Assembly (NCBI GenBank): GCA_031265635.1
Contig: JAISCK010000151.1
Coordinates: forward strand, 1-18,540
Origin: Spirochaetaceae bacterium
Lineage (GTDB): Bacteria; Spirochaetota; Spirochaetia; Treponematales; Breznakiellaceae
Direction: 5' to 3'
DNA: 18,540 nt
A program made the translations under genes and the position numbers. This document shows, in pieces, positions 7,792-17,000 of this stretch; the first letter of the stretch is position 1; each line of letters begins with the position of its first letter. The notes under the pieces are model-generated. The model saw nothing but the letters and a program-made list of their open reading frames with translations. It had not been told where the DNA came from and ran no database searches.

Positions 7792-10380
7792 GTGAAAAAC
7801 AAAAACCGGAGCCTGCCGGAAGGGGCGCCGGCCCTCTCCGGGGAAAAATTCTTCCTGGAACGGGACCGTGTAAACAGCCTGCTGGAAAACTCCCTGCACA
7901 GTTTCGTCACCGCCATAGTCGCCGGCGAGGGCTACGGAAAAACCTACGCGGCGGAATCTTTTCTGCGCGGGAGGCCCGAACAGGCCATCTGGGTACAGTT
8001 TTCGGATCAGGATAACAACCCCCTGCATTTTTGGGAAAACATTACCAGGGCGGCGGGTTACAGGAGCGAAACGGTAAGAAAGGCCTATGCGGACATGGGC
8101 TTCCCCGATACTCCCAGGGTGGTCTACCGCTACCTTGAGATGGTAGAAAAATTCGGCGCCGGAAGAAAGTACATCATCGTGTTTGACGATCTTCACTTTA
8201 TCCATGCCAGGCCCGTACTCAGCCTTATAGAGCAGGTGCTGGCCTCTCCGTTTGCCAACCAGAATTTTGTGCTGATCTCCCGGAACGAGCCGCAGATCAA
8301 CACCATGCCCCTTTTGTCAAAGGGCCGTTTAAGCCGGATAGGCGCCGATGAACTGCGCTTTACCAAAGAGGAAACCGCCGGTTTATTCAGGGCAGGCGGC
8401 ATTTCCGTCCGCCCCGAAGACCTCGATGACATTCACCGCGACACCGAAGGCTGGGCCCTGGCCGTAAACGTCCTCGCGGGGGAACTGAAAAAGCAAAAAG
8501 GCGGCCGCTACACCAGGCAGCTCCTCAACACCGGAGCGGTGCGGGCAATAATAGACAGGGACTACGGCCTGATGAACGCCCCGTTGCGAAAATTCCTTAT
8601 ACAGATATCCCTGTTTGAACGGTGGCCCAGGGAAGTCCTTGAAAAAATCGCCGGGGATGAAAATATCATCACCGAAATGGAACAACTCGGTTCCCTCATA
8701 CGTTACGACGCCTATCTCCACGGGTACCATATCCACCGTATCGCCCTGGATTTCCTCAGGGAAAAACAGGGAGAACTTTCAACCGGCGATATACAACGGG
8801 CCTCCACCCTGGCCGCCGAATGGTGCCTTGCCAACAATCTGCCCATGACCGCCGCCGTCCACTACGCGCGGGCCCATAACTACCGGGAGCTGGTCAACAT
8901 CGTGTTTACGTTCCGGCCTGTCATGCCCCGGCGCATGGCCTCGTTCTTTCTGGACATGGTGGACGAGCTTACAGCAGGCGAAAACCAGGACAAAGAAGAC
9001 GAAGATTTTCTCTTTCTGCGTCATGTGATGCGGCCAAGGCTTCTCATGATCATCGGGAGCCTTGAGATGGCGGACGCCGAATGCCGCGAAGCCATAGCGC
9101 GTTTCGAAGCCATGCCGAGCGGGCCTTTAAGTTTCCATATCCTCACCGGCTGTTACATCAACCTGGGAAACATTACCTTACTTACCGCCAGATACACCGG
9201 CATCCACACGGCGGCGGATTACTTTATACGGGCAAACTACTATTACATGCGCCATCCACGGGATTTCAGGAGTTCCGCGACCGAGGTCAATCTGCCGTCC
9301 TATGTCAACCATGTGGCATATCCCGCGAAGCCGGGCGAAATCGAGGAGTCCATAAGGAATTTTACCCTCGCCGCGCCCCACGCGGCCAACTGCTTCAACG
9401 GTTATCTGTACGGCATGGACGATCTTGCCTGGGCCGAGTTTACCTACTACAAGGACGAACTCGACAGCGCCGAACAGTACGCCCGCCGGGCGGCCCTCAA
9501 GGCGCGGAAGATGGAACAGCATGAAACCGAAAGCCGCGCGCTCTTCTTTCTTTTAAGAATCTCCCTTCACAACGGCGGCGAAAACAGCAGGGAAGTACGG
9601 GGGCAGCTTGAGGCCCAGCTGCAAATAGACGAATATCTTAACCGCGGCATCATTTACGACATCATAAACGGCTGGTTCTACGCCCACATCCGGGATGCCG
9701 AAAAGGTCAGCCACTGGCTCAAAGACTATTTTGAGGATAACGATATCAACCCCACGTTCCGCAGCCTTGAAATCCTGGTAAAGGCAAAGTACCTGTACGC
9801 GGTAAAACGCTACGACGACATCTTTGATATTCTGGTCCGTGAAGAAAACTGGCAGGGACAGGGGTATTTTCTCCTTGAAATGCTGGAACTGACCTGTCTT
9901 GAGGCCCTGGCGCGGCGGCAGACAGGCGACAGCCGGGGCGCGCTGCGGTGTCTGGAAAAAGCCTGGGAAGCGGCGGCGTCCAATTCCCTGACCATGCCCT
10001 TTATAGAGTCGGGAGACGACATGCGCCTCCTCCTTTCCGACGCGATTAACAGCGGCGACTGCGCGATTCCCCGTGCATGGCTTGAATCCATACGGAGCAG
10101 GGCTTCGGCCTACGGGAAAAAACTCGCCCTGGCGGTCGAACTCTACCGGCAGGCCGCCGGGAGCAGGGACGGAGAAGAAAACCCCGTCTACCTGACCAGG
10201 CGGGAGACAAAAATCCTCTCGTTCCTGTCCCAGGGTTTTACCCGGAGCGAAATTGCCAAAGAAACGGGTCTTTCCGCCGGCAATATAAAAAACAGCATCC
10301 ATGATATTTACCGCAAACTCAGGGCGCTTAACCGCGCCGACGCTATACGAATCGCCACAAAGCTGGGAATACTCCCGTAA
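7792..10380 (+). CDS. MalT-like LuxR-family ATP-dependent transcriptional regulator (second copy)
   Basis: This 862-residue protein is a paralogue of the preceding regulator with the same plan: Walker A GEGYGKT (45-51), a Walker-B-like YIIVFDDLH, a long helical repeat region, and a C-terminal LuxR helix-turn-helix (about 800-862; LTRRETKILSFLSQGFTRSEIAKETGLS, ending RALNRADAIRIATKLGILP). Shared phrases such as HFWEN, DTEGWA, ISRNEP/ISRTEP and NRADA show common descent, but most of the length is clearly diverged, so this is an old duplication. The start is GTG 7792, preceded by AAAGGA seven bases upstream. A stronger GGAGG runs directly into the GTG and cannot serve it. The gene is 15 bases behind the first copy and is almost certainly co-transcribed. 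The ligand is unknown. Confidence 0.92.
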   Translation: MKNKNRSLPEGAPALSGEKFFLERDRVNSLLENSLHSFVTAIVAGEGYGKTYAAESFLRGRPEQAIWVQFSDQDNNPLHFWENITRAAGYRSETVRKAYADMGFPDTPRVVYRYLEMVEKFGAGRKYIIVFDDLHFIHARPVLSLIEQVLASPFANQNFVLISRNEPQINTMPLLSKGRLSRIGADELRFTKEETAGLFRAGGISVRPEDLDDIHRDTEGWALAVNVLAGELKKQKGGRYTRQLLNTGAVRAIIDRDYGLMNAPLRKFLIQISLFERWPREVLEKIAGDENIITEMEQLGSLIRYDAYLHGYHIHRIALDFLREKQGELSTGDIQRASTLAAEWCLANNLPMTAAVHYARAHNYRELVNIVFTFRPVMPRRMASFFLDMVDELTAGENQDKEDEDFLFLRHVMRPRLLMIIGSLEMADAECREAIARFEAMPSGPLSFHILTGCYINLGNITLLTARYTGIHTAADYFIRANYYYMRHPRDFRSSATEVNLPSYVNHVAYPAKPGEIEESIRNFTLAAPHAANCFNGYLYGMDDLAWAEFTYYKDELDSAEQYARRAALKARKMEQHETESRALFFLLRISLHNGGENSREVRGQLEAQLQIDEYLNRGIIYDIINGWFYAHIRDAEKVSHWLKDYFEDNDINPTFRSLEILVKAKYLYAVKRYDDIFDILVREENWQGQGYFLLEMLELTCLEALARRQTGDSRGALRCLEKAWEAAASNSLTMPFIESGDDMRLLLSDAINSGDCAIPRAWLESIRSRASAYGKKLALAVELYRQAAGSRDGEENPVYLTRRETKILSFLSQGFTRSEIAKETGLSAGNIKNSIHDIYRKLRALNRADAIRIATKLGILP

Positions 10381-10533
10381 CAGCGCGGAGCGGAAAAAGA
10401 TTCCTTCGTTCTAAAACAGAACTTTATGACCCTGTTTGAAATTGCCTCTATCGAAAAAAAATAAAATTTTATGCCGTTAGGGTGTATTTCGTTCCAATTA
10501 CCCCCGTAGAATGCTAAGGTACGGAGGTGTGCC

Positions 10534-11904
10534 ATGAGCGCCGTCAGCTTAAAAATAGTCCCCGGCATCATTAAACGCCGGGAATGGGAACCGCTGTTTC
10601 TCAGGGCCCGCCAAACAGCCTCTTTCTATCATACCGCGGCCAATGTGGGCAGCGCGATCCTTGATCATACAGGGCGCCTGCTGTCTGAGTCCGTCTGCGG
10701 AAACGTCTGTCCGTTTCGGGGGCTTTGCGAGCAATTGCATCATGATGTGGCCGCATTTTCCAGCCGGAACCGGAACGCGAGGGCCGGAAACAGCCGGGAG
10801 AGTCCCTGCACTTCGGTCAGCACGGAATATCTGATCAAGTCGCGGGAGAACGGCGGGACCTTCATATTTACCTGCAAGGCCGGGCTGATACACTGGACCA
10901 GCCCCCTTTACTGTAACGGCCGCCGCTACGGCGCCCTGATTGCCGGAAAGGTCCTTGGCATAACACGTAACGAAGCGGCCGAAAATATAAGCGCCATGAG
11001 TAAAGGCCGGGTTTCCGCCGGTGAGGCCATGAATCTTTTTGCCTCTATCCCCGAAAAAACCCATGATGAAGTAAAAGCCCTGGCCCGTATGCTCCTTGTC
11101 TGTGCCGAACAGGTATCAAAACACACTTTTTTACCCATGAACGATGCACCGGGGATCAGGGAAAAGGCCGGCGAGCCCCGTGGGTATCCCCGGACCGATA
11201 CTTCCTCCTACCCCTTTGACAAGGAAAAAATGCTGCTGGCCGCTTTAGGAAGGGGGGATATTGAAACAGGACGCAGGTTCCTCAACGATATTGTAAGGAA
11301 TTTTTTCTCAGATTCCGGGAATTTCGCCGCCGTGCAGCACAGATCCATAGAACTTTTGACCCTGCTTTCCAGAGCCGCCATGAACGCCTCCGGCACGGAC
11401 AATGGCGATATTCTGACAACCAACGACCGCTGCCTCCGCTATATCCAGGAGGCCAAAGGACATGAGGACCTTTCCGGGGTGCTGCGCTACAGCCTGGAAC
11501 GCATAGGCGGGAAAATCTTCTCCTTGAGAGGACTGCGCCACGCCTCGGCGCTGCGAAAGGCTGAACGGTTCATCTGGGAAAACTACACCCATAAAATCAG
11601 TCTCAGGGAAATCGCCGGGGCATCGGGCCTTTCGGCGCCTTATTTCAGCACTATTTTTAAGGAAGAAATGGGGGAAAACCTTTCGGTCTATCTGAACCGC
11701 CTGAGGGTAAACTGGGCCGCCGCCATGCTTGCGGAGACAAAACTGTCCCTCACCGGCATAGCCGGGGCCTGCGGGTTCGAAGACCTTAGCTGGTTTTCCA
11801 AAATATTCAAGCTCCATACCGGTATAAGCCCCGGCAAATTCCGGGAACAGGGAAAGAGCGAAGGACTCTTGGATGACAGACAAAAAATCCGCTTCGGCGC
11901 TTAA
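10534..11904 (+). CDS. PocR-type sensor fused to AraC-family regulator (first copy)
   Basis: This 456-residue transcription factor has three parts. Residues about 15-195 resemble the PocR ligand-binding domain, a PAS-like sensor predicted to bind small hydrocarbon derivatives. The evidence is the AILDHTGRLL strand, cysteines at 55, 59, 65, 92 and 114, and the IFTCKAGLIHWTSPLY stretch at 111-126. A helical linker follows (about 225-330, with YPFDKEKMLLAAL). The C-terminus, about 337-440, is an AraC DNA-binding domain with two helix-turn-helix units (KISLREIAGASGLSAPYFS and LTGIAGACGFEDLSWFSKIFK) and an ISPGKFRE end. ATG 10534 has GGAGG six bases upstream. The 153-base gap before it shows no convincing promoter or terminator. 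The next gene overlaps it by 32 bases. The inducer is unknown. Confidence 0.88.
   Translation: MSAVSLKIVPGIIKRREWEPLFLRARQTASFYHTAANVGSAILDHTGRLLSESVCGNVCPFRGLCEQLHHDVAAFSSRNRNARAGNSRESPCTSVSTEYLIKSRENGGTFIFTCKAGLIHWTSPLYCNGRRYGALIAGKVLGITRNEAAENISAMSKGRVSAGEAMNLFASIPEKTHDEVKALARMLLVCAEQVSKHTFLPMNDAPGIREKAGEPRGYPRTDTSSYPFDKEKMLLAALGRGDIETGRRFLNDIVRNFFSDSGNFAAVQHRSIELLTLLSRAAMNASGTDNGDILTTNDRCLRYIQEAKGHEDLSGVLRYSLERIGGKIFSLRGLRHASALRKAERFIWENYTHKISLREIAGASGLSAPYFSTIFKEEMGENLSVYLNRLRVNWAAAMLAETKLSLTGIAGACGFEDLSWFSKIFKLHTGISPGKFREQGKSEGLLDDRQKIRFGA
11557..11651 (+). repeat. AraC helix-turn-helix coding repeat, copy 1
   Basis: This stretch, which encodes the first helix-turn-helix of the first PocR-AraC protein, aligns without gaps to 12905-12999. 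I count about 10 differences in 95 bases by eye. The sensor-coding parts of the two genes are far more diverged. Confidence 0.8.
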
Positions 11905-13297
11905 GACAGGCGCGAAAACAAATCCGCTTCTGCTTGAGGCGTTAAAGGAAGCCGCGGCCTACGAACAGGCGACAGGGGCCAGGGTCTGCGTCATAGACGA
12001 AAATTTTATGCCCATACCTGAAATGTTAAGCGAAATGACAAGCGAAGAAAGCCCCTGCCTTTACTGCATGAAGTACCTGGCCCGGCTGGACGAAATAAAA
12101 GACATCGAAGACTTCAGGGAACATCCCTGCAGGGACATGCACATCAACGCCATAAAGGAGTCATACCGTTTCTGCGGTTCCTACATCTACACCTGCGACC
12201 TGGGCTTCATGTTCTGGACCAGCCCCCTCTTTTCCAGCAGCCGTTTTATAGGTTCCCTTTTATGTTCCGGTTTTCTCGGCGTGGACATAAAAGAACCCGC
12301 GGCGACCCTCATGGAAATGAGCGGCGGGGAGCCCGACGAAAAAGAACTTCTTGAACACTTCTCCCGGTTCCCCCGGGGCGAGCCTGAACATATCAGGGCC
12401 CTGGCCGAACTGCTCCTCATCATCGCCGAATCCCTTTCAAAGGAAAGCGAGGATTACCACGAAACCCTTAAACGGCGTTCCCAGCAGCAGGCCCTTATTT
12501 CAGAACAGCTTTCAATACTTAAAAACCAGTATCCTCCCGGAGGGCCTTCTCCTTCTTATCCTTTGGAAAAGGAAAAGATGCTCATCGCGGCCCTGCGGAA
12601 GGGCGATGAGGACGCGGGACGGAAAATACTCAGCGAGCTTCTGAGCGTATTGATTTTTACCAATCCCGACCAGTTCAAATCCATACAGTACCGGGCCATA
12701 GAACTCGTGGTGCTTCTTTCGCGGGCGGCGGTCAGCCCCGGCAACGCCGAAGAAAATATCCTTGAGGTAAACAACCAGTACCTTACGCGCATACAGGAAA
12801 CCCAGAGCATAGAAGAATTGACCGATGTGCTGCATACCATTCTTGAACGCATGACCGGGCAGATTTTTTCGTTCCAGGGAATACGCCACGCGTCGGCCCT
12901 GCAAAAAGCCGAATGGTTCATCTGGGAAAACTACACCCGTAAAATCAGCCTGCAGGAAATCGCCGGGGTATCGGGCCTTTCGGCGCCCTATTTCAGCACG
13001 GTATTCAAAAATGAAATGGGGGAGAACCTGTCAAGCTACCTCAACCGGCTCAGGGTGGAAGAGGCAAGCCGCCTCCTTATAGGCACAAAAATGGCCATCA
13101 GCGACATTGCCGGGGCCTGCGGCTTTGAGGATCAAAGCTGGTTTTCAAAAATTTTTAAAAGTTTTACCGGCGTAAGTCCGGGAAAGTTCAGGGAACAGGG
13201 AGGCGGGACCATCTCGGAAATTTCAGAAGAGAATTTTTCCGAGCATTACCGCGGTCTGTTTGGAAAAGAGCGGAACACTACAGGAGGTATGCTATGA
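11873..13297 (+). CDS. PocR-type sensor fused to AraC-family regulator (second copy)
   Basis: This 474-residue protein repeats the architecture of its neighbour: a PocR-like sensor (about 18-190), a helical linker with YPLEKEKMLIAALRKGDEDAGRK (229-251), and an AraC DNA-binding domain (about 338-442) with KISLQEIAGVSGLSAPYFS and ISDIAGACGFEDQSWFSKIFK. The sensor carries cysteines at 62, 65, 86, 101 and 108 and a MFWTSPLF motif (113-120) matching HWTSPLY in the first copy, but is otherwise strongly diverged, so the two probably respond to different ligands. About 30 residues after the AraC domain (EQGGGTISEISEENF onward) are unique. ATG 11873 overlaps the end of the first gene by 32 bases; AAGGA lies upstream. 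Its stop forms an ATGA overlap with the next gene. Confidence 0.88.
   Translation: MTDKKSASALKTGAKTNPLLLEALKEAAAYEQATGARVCVIDENFMPIPEMLSEMTSEESPCLYCMKYLARLDEIKDIEDFREHPCRDMHINAIKESYRFCGSYIYTCDLGFMFWTSPLFSSSRFIGSLLCSGFLGVDIKEPAATLMEMSGGEPDEKELLEHFSRFPRGEPEHIRALAELLLIIAESLSKESEDYHETLKRRSQQQALISEQLSILKNQYPPGGPSPSYPLEKEKMLIAALRKGDEDAGRKILSELLSVLIFTNPDQFKSIQYRAIELVVLLSRAAVSPGNAEENILEVNNQYLTRIQETQSIEELTDVLHTILERMTGQIFSFQGIRHASALQKAEWFIWENYTRKISLQEIAGVSGLSAPYFSTVFKNEMGENLSSYLNRLRVEEASRLLIGTKMAISDIAGACGFEDQSWFSKIFKSFTGVSPGKFREQGGGTISEISEENFSEHYRGLFGKERNTTGGML
12905..12999 (+). repeat. AraC helix-turn-helix coding repeat, copy 2
   Basis: This is the partner of 11557-11651, at about 89 percent identity counted by eye. 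It includes an uninterrupted identical run of 22 bases (from TTCATCTGGG). Recent duplication, gene conversion or strong selection on a shared operator could explain it. Confidence 0.8.
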
Positions 13298-13935
13298 ACC
13301 TGGCTCAAATTTCAGAACAGCTTGTATCAGGAGACGCCGCGGCGACTTCGGTTTTGGTAAACCGCGCGCTTAAAGAAAACTACAGCGCGGAAGCCATAGT
13401 CAGACAGGGACTTATCGCCGGTATAGAATCGGCGGAAGTCATGTACAGGAACAGGGAAATGCTTATTCCTGAAATACGCATGGCGGCCAGGGCCCTTAAC
13501 CGGGGCATACGGAACATACAGGCCGCCATAGATACGTCTTATTCCCGGACCCTCGGGTCTGTCATACTCGGAACGGTAGAAGGCGAGTATGAAGACATCC
13601 ACAAAAATCTTCTTGCCATCATGATGCGCTGCCTGGGTCTGCGGGTTTTTGACCTGGGAACCGGCGTATCCCACGCTCTTTTTCTTGAGAAGGCCGTCCA
13701 GGAAAAGGCGGGCGTCATCTGCATCAACACCACGCGGACCCTTAATCCCGTTCCGGTGAAAAATCTGGTGCAGGGAGCGATAACCAGGGGCTTAAGAAAA
13801 AAAGTAAAAATCATACTTTCAGGAGCTCCCATTACCGAGGGTTTCTGCCGCAGCATAGGCGCCGACTTCTACGCCCCCGATGTAGCGAGCGCGGCGGAAT
13901 ACGCCGCTTCCTGCTACCAAAACCGCCGGAACTAG
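13294..13935 (+). CDS. Corrinoid-protein homologue (MtaC/MetH-type B12-binding fold) with degenerate cobalamin motifs
   Basis: This 213-residue protein has the two-domain plan of methyltransferase corrinoid proteins: a helical cap (residues about 1-80, with EMLIPEIRMAARALNRGI matching the family's MLIPE...AA.AM..G) and a Rossmann-like domain (about 87-207). The cobalt-ligating motif, normally GDxHDIGKN, reads GEYEDIHKN at 97-105. The Asp is Glu98, the His ligand is Glu100 and the Gly is His103. The later S/T-x-L and GG signatures are also changed (ICINTTRT at 142-149; SGAPIT at 176-181), while the family end IGADFYAPD (188-196) is intact. It is coupled to the second PocR-AraC gene by an ATGA overlap, with AGGAGG seven bases before ATG. 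No methyltransferase gene is present. I infer a sensory or accessory role. Residual cobalamin binding is possible. Confidence 0.85.
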   Translation: MNLAQISEQLVSGDAAATSVLVNRALKENYSAEAIVRQGLIAGIESAEVMYRNREMLIPEIRMAARALNRGIRNIQAAIDTSYSRTLGSVILGTVEGEYEDIHKNLLAIMMRCLGLRVFDLGTGVSHALFLEKAVQEKAGVICINTTRTLNPVPVKNLVQGAITRGLRKKVKIILSGAPITEGFCRSIGADFYAPDVASAAEYAASCYQNRRN

Positions 13936-13950
13936 CCGGCCCGGCGTTTG

Positions 13951-13965
13951 GCGGAAAAGTTCCGC
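13951..13965 (+). terminator. Weak hairpin after the corrinoid-like gene, possible partial terminator
   Basis: A 6-bp inverted repeat GCGGAA-AAG-TTCCGC lies 16 bases beyond the corrinoid-like stop. No T run follows directly (GAAGGCTTAACTTTCTTTC), so termination would be inefficient at best. It is the only terminator-like structure between the regulator block and the envelope protein gene. Confidence 0.3.
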
Positions 13966-13971
13966 GAAGGC

Positions 13972-14000
13972 TTAACTTTCTTTCATCTTATGGTTATTAT
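13972..14000 (+). promoter_or_regulatory. Probable promoter of the large envelope protein gene
   Basis: TTAACT (13972-13977, four of six) and TATTAT (13995-14000, five of six) are 17 bases apart. The start point would be near 14007, leaving a leader of about 24 bases that includes the GGGAGGG ribosome binding site before ATG 14031. The gene can thus be transcribed apart from the regulator block. Confidence 0.5.
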
Positions 14001-14030
14001 TAAAGATGTTTTGATTATATGGGAGGGCCC

Positions 14031-17000
14031 ATGACTTTTAAAAAAAACGCCGCGGCGTTATGCCTGTTTTTAGGAAGTATTCTGTCCGGTTTTGCCGATC
14101 AGCCCATAGGGGTTGACGCCCTGGCCGAACTTTACGCGCCCCTTTTCGCGGGTCCCGGTATTTTTACCACTTCCCAGGGCGCGGCCACGGCGAGCGCCTT
14201 TAACCCGGCGGCCGGCGGCGGCGCGCAGCTCATCAATTTTGACGCCGCGTATATGGGCCTCAGCGGAGCCGGAGACGAGGGCGGCTTCGGCCATGCCGTG
14301 GCCGCGGGCGCGCTGCTGCCCACAAAATACGCCGTATTCGGCGCCTCCCTGCGTTTTCTGACCAGTCCCTTTGACAGCTTCGACGTAGGAACCACCTTTG
14401 GCGGCAATTTCAATGTGGCCAAAGAACTCTATCCGGGCATGAGCGCCGGCGCGGGTCTTAACTTTGGGTTTGGCGATGACTGGAGCCTTGCCCTGGACCT
14501 GGGTTTCAGGTACAACCTGGGCAGGATATGGCGTTTCAACAATGTTACCTGGGCCCTGGCCCTTAAAAATTTCGGCAAGAGTTACCCCGCCCCGGCCTTT
14601 ACGCCGGTAACGGGCATTGCCCTGGACCTCCTGACCATTGCCGGCAAAAACGGCAAAAGCGACCCGCTCAGGCTCAAGGGAGCGGTGGACCTGGGTTTTC
14701 CCGGCTGCACCACGATGAGCGCCAAGACCGGCCTTGAGCTTGCCATAGCCGGACTCATTGTCATTTCAAGTTCCCTGGATTTTAATGTCCGGGAATTGAT
14801 AGAAGATACGGCCCCACCGCTCATGCCTTCCATAGGGCTCTTTCTCAAATTCACTCTGGAAAATACCGGGAGAACCCTGCCCGACGACGCGCCCTCAAGC
14901 GGCGAAATGTCTGTGCGCATGGGCGCCAAACCCCTGCCCGCCGATATCTGGGGCATAAGCGGCGGGGTAAGCCTGACGGTGGGCGTTCCCGACAACAAAG
15001 CCCCGGTCATCATGGCGCGCTATCCGGAGACGCAGTGGATTTCCCCCAACAATGACGGCCTTGCCGATGATCTGGAATTTCCCGTAAGCATTACCGATCA
15101 GCGTTATGTGATGGAATGGGCCTTTGAGATTCAGAATGAAGCGGGAGAGACCGTCAGGGTCTACCGGAACAAGGAACGGCGGCCCGAAACCCAGGGCAAG
15201 GTGCGGAATATCATTTCCCGTCTTGCCGATGTCAAATCGGGGGTGGATATTCCCGAAACCCTGCGGTGGGACGGCATACTCGAATCAGGCAGCCTCGCCC
15301 CTGACGGACGCTATTTCTTTGTCATCAGCGCGTCCGACGATAACGGCAACAGGGCCTCTACAGGAAGCTATGAAGTATACATTGATACGGTTGATCCTGA
15401 GATTGAACTGGAACGCCTTTCCGGCCAGGACAGAATATTCTCCCCTGACGGCGACGGCAACAAGGATGTGCTGCGCATAAGCCAGACGGGTTCGGAAGAA
15501 GAACTCTGGGACATCGGCATTTACGACACGTCGGGCGGCAAGGTAAAGAGCTTTGATATACGCAACGGCGCGCCCGGAGACCTGGTATGGGACGGAACGG
15601 ATGACAAGGGGGACTTTGTTCCCGACGGAGTCTACTCCTACCGTATCAGCGCCACCGACAGGGCGCAAAACACTTCCGACGCGGGTATGGAGAATATCAT
15701 AGTCAGCACCATACAGCCCGAGGTAAACCTCTTCATCGCCGGCAGTTTCTTTTCGCCTAACGGAGACGGGGTAAAGGATATCCTTACCCTCAATCCGTCG
15801 GTCCCGGTAAGCGACGGCGTAGTCCAGTGGCTTGTGGAAATAAAAGACGCCTCAGGCGGAACCGTGCGCGGCATACAGGGCGCGGATACCGTTCCCCGGA
15901 ACGTGGACTTTGACGGCAAAAACGATTTTGGCGCGGCGCTTGAAGAGGGGACCTATCAGGCCGCCCTCGCGGTAACGTACCGCAACGGCTATGTCTCAAG
16001 GGCCCAGTCTCCCGGCTTTACCCTGGACCTCACCGCTCCTTCCGCCGGTATACAGGCCGGGTACAACGCTTTCTCTCCCAACAATGACGGCAACCAGGAT
16101 ACGATGATCATCAGCCAGGAAGGTTCAAACGAAACTCTCTGGACAGGGGAAGTGCGCGGCACCCAGGCTGTTGTAAGGTCCTTCCGCTTTACCGGACTCC
16201 CCGCGTCCCGTGTTGAATGGGACGGACGGGATGATTCGGGGCGTCCGGCCCCTGACGGCAATTATGAATACCGCCTCAGCGCCGTAGACGAAGCGGGCAA
16301 CGCGGGATCTTCCAATGTTCTGCGTTTCAGCCTCAGCACCGCCGATACGCCGGTGATGATAAGCGCCGACAGCAGGGCTTTTTCGCCTAACGGAGACGGC
16401 GTCAAGGATACCATCAGCATACTGCCCCAGCTCCAGGTGAGGGAGGGTATAAGTTCCTATACGGTAGACATACTCGACAGTGCCGGCGCTGTCATACGGA
16501 CCTTTGAAGGAAGGGGCAGCGTACCCGCCGCCATAAGCTGGAACGGCAGGGACAACGCCGGAACCCCGGCCAGGGACGGGCTTTACAGCGCCCGTATACA
16601 GGTTATCTACGCCATGGGCAACCAGCCTTCCGCCTTTTCCCAGCCCTTTACCCTGGACACCCAGGCGCCTCTCGCCCGTCTTTCCTCGGGCTATACCCTC
16701 TTCTCCCCCAACGGCGACGGCAGAAAAGATACCCTGCCCGTCACGGTAGCCAGCCAGGGCGATGATGAATGGCAGGCTTCCATAGTTGACGCCCAGGGGA
16801 ACGAAGTGCGGTCATGGACCTGGAAGGGAAGCGCGCCGGCCCTGGAATGGAACGGCGCCGACAGGGCGGGCAACATTGCGCCTGATGGAAACTACCGTTT
16901 TGTACTCCGCTCGGAAGACGAAGCGGGCAACAGGGCCCAGGAAACCATCAGCAATATCGTGGTGGATTCCCGGACTCCCAGGGCCTTCTTTACCGTCTCA

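Noticed and set aside
10381..10533. Cobalamin riboswitch or promoter before the PocR-AraC pair
   Set aside because: No B12-box-like sequence was found. TTGAAA at 10436 is 20 bases from TAAAAT at 10462, and TAGAAT at 10507 has no usable -35, so no promoter call is justified.
13294..13935. Calling the corrinoid-like gene a pseudogene
   Set aside because: The reading frame is intact, it has a good ribosome site and coupling to the upstream gene, and residues outside the cobalt motif are well kept.
14019..14030. Upstream ATG at 14019 as start of the envelope protein
   Set aside because: That ATG overlaps the GGGAGGG ribosome site serving ATG 14031, and starting at 14031 gives a standard signal peptide.
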